From: Curvivirga aplysinae
GTDB taxonomy: Bacteria > Pseudomonadota > Alphaproteobacteria > UBA8366 > Aestuariispiraceae
Direction of reading: 5' to 3'
Length of the DNA stretch: 54,937 bases
Assembly (NCBI RefSeq): GCF_009711445.1
Contig: NZ_SMMC01000210.1
Location: 1 to 54,937 of the forward strand
Shown here: positions 15,744 to 23,613 of the stretch, piece by piece
Numbering within the stretch: the stretch's first letter is position 1
Layout of the letters: every line of letters begins with the position of its first letter
Program-made: the position numbers and the translations under genes
The notes under the pieces: model-generated
What the model was told of the DNA's origin: nothing
The model's input: only the letters and a program-made list of their open reading frames with translations
The model's database searches: none

Positions 15744-18578
15744 TTACTCCGCAGCGGCTAAATGAGATGTCGCTTCATCACAACGGTTACAAATAATATG
15801 TTCTTCTGTTATTTCTGGTAAAACTTTCCAGCAGCGCTCACATTTGCCGCCTTCAGCTTCCTTGGCAACAACACCAACACCTTCAACATCATCAAGCTTA
15901 AAGGCATCAGCAGAAACATCACCTGTTTCAATTGTGATATCTGATGTAATAGAAACTTCAGCCATATCAACATCAGACAAAATTGTCGCAATTTCTTCAG
16001 ACACAGTCACAACAGGTGCCGCTTGCAAAGAAGATCCAATACGTTTTTCTGCACGTTCGATTTCTAATGCACCAAGAATAACTCTGCGTACATCACGGAT
16101 TTTTGCCCATTTAGCTGCAAGATCTGCGTCATTCCAAGAAACCGGTGTTTCCGGGAATTGTTGTAGATGAACAGAGTTTTCCATGCTGTCACCATAACGT
16201 TCCAACCATGCTTCTTCAGTTGTGAAAGTTAAGATCGGCGCCATCCAGACAGCTAAACGGTTAAAAATCTCATCCAGAACAGTTAACGCAGCTAAACGTT
16301 TAGGATCATCTGATGCATCGCAATAAAGATTATCTTTACGAATATCGAAATAGAAAGAAGACAAATCGATCGCACAAAAGTCATGCAAGGCACGATACAT
16401 TTTATGGAAATCATATTTATTACATGCTTCACGTACCAATATATCCAACTCTTGCAGACGATGAAGAACCCAACGTTCCAACTCTGGCATATCTTCTACA
16501 GCGACACGTTTGGAGGCATCATAATGCGCCATATTCCCCAACAACCAGCGGAAGGTATTACGGAAACGACGATAGTAATCTGCCAATTGTTTCAATGTGC
16601 CCTTACCGATACGCAAATCCATTGTGTAATCTTCGGAAACCACCCAAAGACGTAAGATATCCGCACCATATTGGTCATTCACTTCTTGTGGTGTTGTCAC
16701 GTTCCCCAAGGATTTAGACATTTTCATGCCTTTTTCATCCAATACGAAACCATGAGTTAACACAGCATCATATGGCGCACGATCCCGTGTTCCACAGCCA
16801 ACAAGTAAAGAGGAATGGAACCAGCCACGATGTTGGTCAGAACCTTCCAGATATAAATCTGCAGGCCATTTTAATTCATCACGACCTTCCAATACGAAGG
16901 CATGTGTAGAACCGGAATCAAACCATACATCCACGACGTCTTTTACTTGTTCAAAATCATCTGCGTTATATTGATTGCCCAAGAATTCTTGTGGATCACG
17001 AGAGAACCACGCATCTGCGCCTTCTTCTTCATAGGCCGCAAAAATACGATCGAGAACTTCCTGATCACGTAATGGTTCACCTGTTTGCTTGCTCACAAAA
17101 ATTGGCAAAGGTACACCCCATGCACGTTGGCGGGATACACACCAATCAGGGCGGTTAGCAATCATGCTATGTAAACGATTACGACCTGTTTCAGGGAAGA
17201 AAGACGTATCATCAATCGCTTTCAACGCCTTCTCACGCAAGTCATTTGTTTCCATAGATACAAACCACTGTGGTGTATTACGGAAAATCAATGGTGCTTT
17301 GGAACGCCAACTATGCGGATAGCTATGGCGAATATTTTCTTTCGCCATCAAACATTTTCGCATTGCCAATTCACGCATGACAGCACCATTGGCTGTCCCT
17401 GTTTTACCATCACTTGTATAGGTACTTTCACCTGCAAAAATCGGCACGGATGGGTAATAGGTACCATCTTCGGCCACGGTATCTGGAATTGGCATACCAT
17501 GCTTAATTGTCAATAATTCATAGTCATCTGCACCATGGCCCGGTGCACAATGCACAAATCCGGAACCTTGTTCCGTGGTAACAAATTCAGCTGCCAATAC
17601 AGGCACGTCATATGGATAGCCTGCATCATGGAATGGGTGATGACAAATAGTTGCTTCCAAACTTTCAGCAGAAACAGATTGCAGATGCTTCCACTCAGCC
17701 ACTTTGAAACGGCCCTGAACATCTTCTGCCATCGCATCTGCAACAACAATCTTCTGTCCCACTTCCGTTGCAGAACCTTCTTCCGCTTCAACCACTTCAT
17801 ATAGGCTATAGTTGATATGTGGACCAAAGGCGATACCGCGGTTTGCAGGGATGGTCCAAGGTGTTGTTGTCCAGATCACGATAGACGCATCTTCCAATGC
17901 CGGCTCGCCCGCTTTCTTAATCGGGAAACGTACAAAGATAGTTGTGGATTTATGTTCTTTATATTCAACTTCCGCCTCAGCCAAAGCTGTTTTCTCAACA
18001 ACAGACCACATAACGGGTTTGGAGCCTTTATAAAGGCTACCATTCATCAAGAATTTGCCTAACTCACGGGCAATCTGTGCTTCCGCTTTGAAAGACATAG
18101 TATTGTAGTAATTATCCCAATCACCAAATACACCTAGACGTTTGAATTCTTCCCGTTGCGTATTGATCCACTCACCTGCAAATTCACGGCATTGCTTACG
18201 AAACTCGTTAATATCAACTTCGTCTTTGTCTAAGCCTTTTTCGCGATATTGTTCTTCGATTTTCCATTCAATCGGCAAACCGTGACAATCCCAACCAGGT
18301 ACATACAAAGAATCTTTCCCCATAAATTGTTGAGAACGAACGATAATATCTTTCAAAATTTTGTTTAACGCATGACCGATATGCAAATGACCATTCGCAT
18401 ATGGAGGGCCGTCGTGAAGAACAAATTTCTCATTGCCTTTGGATTGTTCGCGTTGCTTTTGCCATAGGCCTTGATCTTCCCAACGTTTCAACATGACAGG
18501 TTCTGCTTTTGGCAAACCTGCACGCATTGGGAAATCAGTTTCTGGAAGGGCGATAGTATCTTTATAATCGACGGTCAT
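15744..18578 (-). CDS. ileS: Isoleucyl-tRNA synthetase
   Basis: IleRS charges tRNA-Ile. The 944-residue class I synthetase has PYANGHLHIGHALN with the HIGH motif (about 55-68), the CP1 editing domain (WTTTPWTIPANRG), KMSKS in GMKMSKSLGN, the anticodon-binding domain, and the C-terminal zinc module CERCWK...CNRC that marks the bacterial type. The frame reaches to 18602, but ATG 18578 (MTVDYKDTIALPETDFP) matches the family N-terminus and has AGGA nine bases upstream. It is expressed with lspA. Confidence 0.97.
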   Translation of the reverse strand: MTVDYKDTIALPETDFPMRAGLPKAEPVMLKRWEDQGLWQKQREQSKGNEKFVLHDGPPYANGHLHIGHALNKILKDIIVRSQQFMGKDSLYVPGWDCHGLPIEWKIEEQYREKGLDKDEVDINEFRKQCREFAGEWINTQREEFKRLGVFGDWDNYYNTMSFKAEAQIARELGKFLMNGSLYKGSKPVMWSVVEKTALAEAEVEYKEHKSTTIFVRFPIKKAGEPALEDASIVIWTTTPWTIPANRGIAFGPHINYSLYEVVEAEEGSATEVGQKIVVADAMAEDVQGRFKVAEWKHLQSVSAESLEATICHHPFHDAGYPYDVPVLAAEFVTTEQGSGFVHCAPGHGADDYELLTIKHGMPIPDTVAEDGTYYPSVPIFAGESTYTSDGKTGTANGAVMRELAMRKCLMAKENIRHSYPHSWRSKAPLIFRNTPQWFVSMETNDLREKALKAIDDTSFFPETGRNRLHSMIANRPDWCVSRQRAWGVPLPIFVSKQTGEPLRDQEVLDRIFAAYEEEGADAWFSRDPQEFLGNQYNADDFEQVKDVVDVWFDSGSTHAFVLEGRDELKWPADLYLEGSDQHRGWFHSSLLVGCGTRDRAPYDAVLTHGFVLDEKGMKMSKSLGNVTTPQEVNDQYGADILRLWVVSEDYTMDLRIGKGTLKQLADYYRRFRNTFRWLLGNMAHYDASKRVAVEDMPELERWVLHRLQELDILVREACNKYDFHKMYRALHDFCAIDLSSFYFDIRKDNLYCDASDDPKRLAALTVLDEIFNRLAVWMAPILTFTTEEAWLERYGDSMENSVHLQQFPETPVSWNDADLAAKWAKIRDVRRVILGALEIERAEKRIGSSLQAAPVVTVSEEIATILSDVDMAEVSITSDITIETGDVSADAFKLDDVEGVGVVAKEAEGGKCERCWKVLPEITEEHIICNRCDEATSHLAAAE

Positions 18579-18908
18579 GTCTCTTAATCCTGAAAGGCGC
18601 ATCTGTTGGATTTCATGCGCAATAATCTAAATCTTTTCGAAATGGAAAGAGGCGAAATCTAGCTGTTTAGCAGATGTTTCAGCCTGTGGTCGTTACGGGT
18701 ATTCGGAAAGTTCGAAACCACTGGAACGCCAAAATCCCGGTTCTTCCTCACATCCAGGTGCAGGAAGCCGGGCCAATAATTCGTATGCCAATCGGGCGCA
18801 TAAATCCGATCTCTTTTACATCAGTAAATCTCATGGGCGCGACTTTATGCAGTCTCACCGCTTGGGTCAAGTAAACATCGGAAAAAAGCAGGAATGACAG
18901 GAAAAATT
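18579..18908. other. Gap between ribF and ileS
   Basis: 330 bp without a supported gene on either strand, unusual for a pair that is tightly spaced in many proteobacteria. It contains a GC-rich imperfect hairpin (CCCGGTTCTTCCT near 18736-18748 with AGGAAGCCGGG near 18762-18772) and a small one, ATCGG/CCGAT (about 18791-18810). It is likely the ileS leader with its own promoter. I see no T-box or tRNA. Confidence 0.4.
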
Positions 18909-19865
18909 CTAAGCCCCAGCCGCGCGGGTCAGCAAAATACGTCGTGCGGTTTCGCTATCGATGGCAATTTGCGCTTTTAACTCATCCACGCCGTTAAATT
19001 TCTGTTCAGCACGAATAAATTCGATCAAGGCAACACGAACGGCTTTACCATATAAATCACGATCAAAGTCAAATACATGAACTTCCAAAAGTTCTGTCAA
19101 ACCGTCAACCGTTGGCCTTTTACCCAGATTGGCAACGCCATCAAACCATTCAACGTCACCATCCACTTCAACACCTAGGCGCACGGCATAGACACCATAT
19201 TTTGGTCGAATATATTCCCCAAGGGATAGGTTCGCTGTTGGGAAACCAATAGTGCGGCCTAATTGAGCTCCTTTATTTACATGAGCTTCAATTTCAAACG
19301 GACGACCAAGAATAGCAGCGGCCCAACCCGGTTGCCCTTCACGTAAGTAATCACGAATAATGGTCGAAGAATAAACTTCATCATCTGCACTGGATTGCGG
19401 ATCAACTGCAGTGACACCAAAACCGCCCTTTTCCTTACCAAAGGCAGTCATCATGTCGGCATTACCAACACGGCCTTTGCCAAAGCAAAAATCATAACCA
19501 ACAACTACATGTTTGGCTTTTAAACCATCAACGATCACCTGTTGTAAAAATTCTTCCGCAGTCAGTTCTGAAAAGTTTTCGTCAAAATTTAAAACAAATA
19601 AACTATCAACGTTTAAAGCTTCTATATGATGCACTTTATTACGCATTGGCGTTAGGCGGAACGGATCTTGATCCGGCTTAAAATATTGACGCGGATGTGG
19701 TTCAAAACTCATCACCTGCAACGGTGCGTCAAGATCACGTGCAAGTGCAGCCGCCATGCCGATAACAGCCTGGTGCCCACGATGTACCCCATCAAAATTT
19801 CCAAGAACCACGACGCCGCCTTGATGATCTGGCGGGGTGGTATCGTAATGCCTAAATAATTTCAT
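18909..19865 (-). CDS. ribF: Bifunctional riboflavin kinase / FAD synthetase
   Basis: RibF phosphorylates riboflavin to FMN and adenylates FMN to FAD in the cytoplasm. The 318-residue protein has the nucleotidyltransferase domain first, with VLGNFDGVHRGHQ (about 20-32), and the C-terminal flavokinase domain with GRTIGFPTANL and the KYGVYAVRL strand. The frame extends to a TTG at 19892, but ATG 19865 gives the common MKLFRHYD-type start. It is upstream of ileS-lspA, the usual proteobacterial order. FAD/FMN made here would also serve the sarcosine oxidase encoded nearby. Confidence 0.95.
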   Translation of the reverse strand: MKLFRHYDTTPPDHQGGVVVLGNFDGVHRGHQAVIGMAAALARDLDAPLQVMSFEPHPRQYFKPDQDPFRLTPMRNKVHHIEALNVDSLFVLNFDENFSELTAEEFLQQVIVDGLKAKHVVVGYDFCFGKGRVGNADMMTAFGKEKGGFGVTAVDPQSSADDEVYSSTIIRDYLREGQPGWAAAILGRPFEIEAHVNKGAQLGRTIGFPTANLSLGEYIRPKYGVYAVRLGVEVDGDVEWFDGVANLGKRPTVDGLTELLEVHVFDFDRDLYGKAVRVALIEFIRAEQKFNGVDELKAQIAIDSETARRILLTRAAGA

Positions 19866-20037
19866 GAGGCTAACATACTTGTTACGTCCCAATGCGCAAG
19901 GCTATTTTCGAAATAGCTTATTGAATAAGATCATGATTATTTATCATAACTGTTTAGTCAATAAACCGCTGGCAGTCTTTGGTATTTTTCGCTAAGACAG
20001 CTTAAATATTTTAGACTTGTTGCATCAGGAAATAGTC

Positions 20038-21153
20038 ATGACCGACAATACACAAGAAACAGAACAAGAAATCGAACGTCTTCCGATTACCATCCTCACA
20101 GGTTTTCTAGGAAGTGGCAAAACCACCCTTTTAAAAAACCTGTTGCAACAAGATGACATGGCAAACACCGCCGTGGTAATTAATGAATTTGGTGAAGTGG
20201 GTCTTGATCATATGTTGGTCGAAACTGCGACCGAAGATATGATTGTGATGGATAGTGGCTGTTTATGCTGTACCATCCGTGGAGACTTGATCGAAACACT
20301 TCGTCGTTTATTGAAGCAACGTTGGAATGGTGAAATTCCAAAATTCGACCGTTTGATGATTGAAACCACAGGTCTAGCTGATCCAGCGCCAATTTTACAT
20401 ACCATTATTACCGATGCGGTGATTTCCCATCGTTATCGTTTGGATGGTGTTGTAACCTGTGTTGATGCAATGAATGCAATGGATCAGATGGATAAACAAC
20501 CAGAAGCCGTGAAACAGGCAGCTGTGGCCGATAAGCTTTTGCTCACAAAAACAGACCTGGTCAAAGATGAAGCTGCATTAAATAATCTTGAGATACGTCT
20601 AAAAGATATCAATCCAGCCGCAACTGTGACCAAGCCTATCCAAGGTAAAGTTGCGGCAAGTGAACTTACAGGTTTTGGTTTATTCGATCCAGCAACAAAG
20701 ACATCCGATGTCAAAGCATGGATGAAAGAGGAAGCCTATAAGGAAGAGCATGACCACCACCATCATGACCATCATCATGGGCATGGGCATGGTCATGGGC
20801 CTGGGCACGATCATGACCACGGACATCACCATCACGATGTGAACCGGCATGGTGACGGCATTAAGGCCTTTGTCTTTGAATATGATGAACCAATTAAATG
20901 GGACAGCTTTGTCGATTGGATGGAAAGTATGCTGGCGACCCATGGGGCAAACTTGCTTCGCATGAAAGGCATCTTAAATGTGATTGAGGCGGAAGGTCCT
21001 GTTGTGGTGCATGGCGTACAACATGTATTCCACCCACCTGCGCAGCTAGAAAAATGGCCGGACGATAATCGTAAATCACGTCTGGTGATGATCACGCGTA
21101 ATATCAACAAAGAACCAATCGAAGCCACCTTTAAAAGCTTTATGGCGATGTAA
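20038..21153 (+). CDS. CobW/G3E family GTPase, zinc metallochaperone type
   Basis: A 371-residue G3E GTPase: Walker A GFLGSGKTT (22-30), the metal-binding CxCC motif GCLCC (Cys75, Cys77, Cys78), a TKTD nucleotide-specificity motif, and a C-terminal CobW domain. Between them is a His-rich loop of about 30 residues (encoded about 20748-20838; runs of HDHHHH and GHGHGHG). These features fit the ZNG1/ZigA/YeiR group that delivers zinc to client proteins. Cobalamin or nitrile hydratase service is less likely because no such genes are near. Start ATG 20038 has AGGAAA upstream; the frame reaches back to a TTG at 20017. Zur control is plausible, but I see no convincing Zur box. Confidence 0.88.
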   Translation: MTDNTQETEQEIERLPITILTGFLGSGKTTLLKNLLQQDDMANTAVVINEFGEVGLDHMLVETATEDMIVMDSGCLCCTIRGDLIETLRRLLKQRWNGEIPKFDRLMIETTGLADPAPILHTIITDAVISHRYRLDGVVTCVDAMNAMDQMDKQPEAVKQAAVADKLLLTKTDLVKDEAALNNLEIRLKDINPAATVTKPIQGKVAASELTGFGLFDPATKTSDVKAWMKEEAYKEEHDHHHHDHHHGHGHGHGPGHDHDHGHHHHDVNRHGDGIKAFVFEYDEPIKWDSFVDWMESMLATHGANLLRMKGILNVIEAEGPVVVHGVQHVFHPPAQLEKWPDDNRKSRLVMITRNINKEPIEATFKSFMAM

Positions 21154-21176
21154 TATCCTGTAAGGTCCAGAAACAA

Positions 21177-21210
21177 AAAAGCCTGCAATCATTTGCAGGC
21201 TTTTATTTTT
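21177..21210. terminator. Terminator between CobW gene and GlcG-like gene
   Basis: Perfect stem AAAAGCCTGCAA/TTGCAGGCTTTT (21177-21188, 21193-21204), loop TCAT, then ATTTTT. A-rich on the 5' side, so it can serve both convergent genes. Confidence 0.85.
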
Positions 21211-21227
21211 GTTAGTCGGTTTGGAGA

Positions 21228-21656
21228 TTAAGCTTCCAAGCTTGCCAAGAAATGGTCAATCCCCGCTTGGGCACATTCCATATCCTGTTGTGGGGTACCG
21301 GAACTCAAACCGATACCCCCAACGACTTCGCCATTCACGGAAACAGGTAAACCGCCACCGACAACACAGAGACGACCGCCGATTGCTGTGTGAATACCGA
21401 AGGCTAAACTGCCCGGTTTACAGACTTCGTTATATTCATGGGTCGCTTTGCGTGCGGCTGCCGCCGTATAGGCTTTATCACCCGCAATAATCGCGCTAGT
21501 TACCTTACCGCCATTCATACGTTCAAAAGCAATTGGATTGCCAGATTCATCAACGATGGAAATACACATCGGCACCCCAATCTCGTTAGCTTTATTGCGC
21601 GCACCTTCGATCAATACATAAGCATCTTCAATAGATAAACGGTTCACTGTTAACAT
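21228..21656 (-). CDS. GlcG/HbpS family (DUF336) heme-binding-like protein
   Basis: A 142-residue protein of the GlcG/HbpS family, with the typical VSIVDESGN-like strand (CISIVDESGNPIAFERM) and the C-terminal GGLPVSVNGEVVGGIGLSSG. Members include HbpS, a secreted heme and redox sensor partner, and GlcG of the glycolate operon; several are annexed to catabolic enzymes as putative cofactor-binding or flavin/heme-binding subunits. No signal peptide is seen, so it is cytoplasmic here. RBS AGGAATAACAA precedes ATG 21656. The upstream DNA has an AT-rich imperfect palindrome with arms AAATCAT (21682-21688) and ATGATTT (21709-21715), a possible operator. Confidence 0.85.
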   Translation of the reverse strand: MLTVNRLSIEDAYVLIEGARNKANEIGVPMCISIVDESGNPIAFERMNGGKVTSAIIAGDKAYTAAAARKATHEYNEVCKPGSLAFGIHTAIGGRLCVVGGGLPVSVNGEVVGGIGLSSGTPQQDMECAQAGIDHFLASLEA

Positions 21657-21779
21657 TTGTTATTCCTGTTTAAAAACTTGCAAATCATTATATTTAAAAA
21701 CGTTTTATATGATTTTGCTTTCAAATGATAATCTCAATTCTTGGAAAGTCTTTCTAAAATTATATGAACGACAGCTTAA

Positions 21780-22907
21780 TCAATTAATATCTATAAGCAC
21801 CTCTGTTGAAGCGGGATACCAATCATATTCACTCGTAATCTTTAAACGGGTCGGACATAACTGATCTATCATTTCATTCAAACTGTTTAAAATTACATTA
21901 CGCATGTCATCATCATAGAAGACCAAAATTTGATTTTTTGATTTATTTTTTTCAATTTCAGTCAATTGTTCCAATGAGCAGAAATCTCCGGCTTCAAAAT
22001 CGATCCTGATATCTATCACTTCACCTAATGAAATAGTAAAAAAAGCATCTAAGATTTCAGCGTCAGGAAAATAAAACGACTCAATGAAAAATTTGTACTT
22101 AAAATCTTTGAGCTTTTTTTGCCCCTTCAAACTAACCAATACCTCATAAAACTTTTTCTCATGTAATTTTGCTATCTTCTCATCACTTAAGAATGTTGGT
22201 TTTACTTTCTCTAGTAAATCTAAAGCCTTAGCCCGTGACATATTTTCAAATGTCAAAATGATCCATGAATCCAGAAAATTCAATGGATTTAGAGATTCGT
22301 TAGTTTGAATATGATGGTTTGAACCTTCCTCCAGATCATGAATAAACCAAGAACCACTTAATTCTATGACCGCAGTATCCAAGCCACCATATAATGTAGT
22401 GACCTCATATTTTTTCTGCACTTCTCTCAACTTATTTTCCATACGAGAAAAAATTTCGTCGTTGGAATATCCACGAAAATAAAAAAAACTTACATCATCC
22501 CCCTTGAAGGAAAATTCAACGTTACGAGCATTTTCATAAACTTCTAAAATTAAGAGCACATCCTCAATATAAGTCCTATTAAACTCAATAAAGTCGAGCT
22601 GAATCATAACAGTAAACTCAGCCTGTGCGGTTTCGAAGTTTTTATATATATCATTCACAGGATATCGAATAGGAACATCATGATAATGAAACTGAAAAAG
22701 ATCTTCAGCGACAGCTTTTAAATTCACATCAAATTCTTTTAGGAAAGAACATAAATCCCTAGATTTTATATCTTGAAACGTGATCTGAAGTAGATCATCA
22801 CTGGCTTTGAGTTTTGGATCTTGGATGCGTGCGTCGTATTTTAGAAGCTTTTCAGCATATTGTGATTCAAACAAGCACCTCAACGTAGTTTTCAATAACT
22901 GAAACAT
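21780..22907 (-). CDS. Hypothetical protein, AT-rich orphan gene
   Basis: A 375-residue protein I cannot place in any family. It is rich in Phe, Leu, Glu, Lys and Asp, with no signal peptide, membrane segment or Cys-based metal motif; it reads like a soluble, mixed alpha/beta cytoplasmic protein. Several stretches resemble each other in pattern (acidic-aromatic beta strands such as VSFFYFRGY and FFIESFYFPDAE). The gene is clearly more AT-rich than its neighbours. It has a strong RBS (GGGGAAGGAA) before ATG 22907 and no shared operon: soxG's terminator lies upstream and 120 bp separate it from the GlcG-like gene. Recent acquisition is possible. Function unknown. Confidence 0.6.
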   Translation of the reverse strand: MFQLLKTTLRCLFESQYAEKLLKYDARIQDPKLKASDDLLQITFQDIKSRDLCSFLKEFDVNLKAVAEDLFQFHYHDVPIRYPVNDIYKNFETAQAEFTVMIQLDFIEFNRTYIEDVLLILEVYENARNVEFSFKGDDVSFFYFRGYSNDEIFSRMENKLREVQKKYEVTTLYGGLDTAVIELSGSWFIHDLEEGSNHHIQTNESLNPLNFLDSWIILTFENMSRAKALDLLEKVKPTFLSDEKIAKLHEKKFYEVLVSLKGQKKLKDFKYKFFIESFYFPDAEILDAFFTISLGEVIDIRIDFEAGDFCSLEQLTEIEKNKSKNQILVFYDDDMRNVILNSLNEMIDQLCPTRLKITSEYDWYPASTEVLIDIN

Positions 22908-22954
22908 ATTCCTTCCCCTTAGCGAACATGAATTCGTCGTCCTATTTTAATCAT

Positions 22955-22988
22955 AAAAAAAGGACGTTGAAATCTCAACGTCCTTTTT
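22955..22988 (-). terminator. Terminator of the soxBDAG operon
   Basis: Stem AGGACGTTGA/TCAACGTCCT (22961-22970, 22975-22984) with A/T flanks extending the pairing and loop AATC. The A run at 22955-22960 gives a U-tract on the minus strand just after soxG. Confidence 0.85.
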
Positions 22989-23016
22989 AAATTCTATTCA
23001 AGCTTCAAAATTCGGA

Positions 23017-23592
23017 TTAACCAAACTCACGGGAAGCTTCAACAAAGTAGTTCCATAGATATTCGGCGAAGGAAATACGCACGTTTATATCATATGTTGG
23101 CTCTTCATCACGTTGCACCATGAAGATAGTTGCATGGGCAAAACGTGTGCCTGTGCAGTTACCCGCTTTAAATTTGCTTGGGTGCAAATCTAACGGGGAA
23201 CCTTTTTTCAGCACTTCACGTGCTGCCGGACCGGAAAGGCGCATGGATGCGTAATAGTCAGATACGTTTACAACCTGACTTGGGGTTTCGCCCAATTTCT
23301 CACGCAATGCTGTTTCCAATGCCACTTCACCATCTTCAGGTGTCATGATCATCCATTCATCTGGGCCCATCCAATAGATGGAATATGTTTCGCCTTCGTT
23401 GAATGTCAAAGCTGTTGTTGGAATTTCAACACCAGTTACATCTTTAACCGCCATTACGAAATCTTTGTTGTCGGAGTCACCACGAATGATGACTTTGCCG
23501 ACAAAACCATTGCTGGTTAGTTTTACGTTACCACCAACCGGACCTGCCAAGCCGTCCAGAGGGCTAACTTTTTTGATTGCTGTTTCAACCAT
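23017..23592 (-). CDS. soxG: Sarcosine oxidase gamma subunit
   Basis: The small GcvT-like gamma subunit of heterotetrameric sarcosine oxidase. The 191 residues match the SoxG family: 'YWMGPDEWMIMTP' and 'VSDYYASMRLSGPAAREVL' are its characteristic folate-domain-like strands, and 'FAEYLWNYF' near the end. It stabilises the complex beside the alpha subunit and has no separate catalytic cofactor. It is the last gene of soxB-soxD-soxA-soxG; RBS GGAGG; 21 bp after soxA; terminator follows. Confidence 0.92.
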   Translation of the reverse strand: MVETAIKKVSPLDGLAGPVGGNVKLTSNGFVGKVIIRGDSDNKDFVMAVKDVTGVEIPTTALTFNEGETYSIYWMGPDEWMIMTPEDGEVALETALREKLGETPSQVVNVSDYYASMRLSGPAAREVLKKGSPLDLHPSKFKAGNCTGTRFAHATIFMVQRDEEPTYDINVRISFAEYLWNYFVEASREFG

Positions 23593-23613
23593 TATTAATT
23601 CCTCCAGAACGTC

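Noticed and set aside
18690-18780. tRNA-like 3' end (TTCGAA followed by a CCA) between ribF and ileS.
   Set aside because: The T-arm does not pair and no acceptor or anticodon arm can be drawn on either strand.
18579-18908. T-box leader for ileS.
   Set aside because: T-boxes are a feature of Gram-positive bacteria, and no T-box sequence or antiterminator is visible.
19931-19948. Zur box ahead of the CobW-type gene (ATGAT-N5-ATCAT).
   Set aside because: The short AT-rich dyad does not match a zinc-regulator consensus that I can defend.
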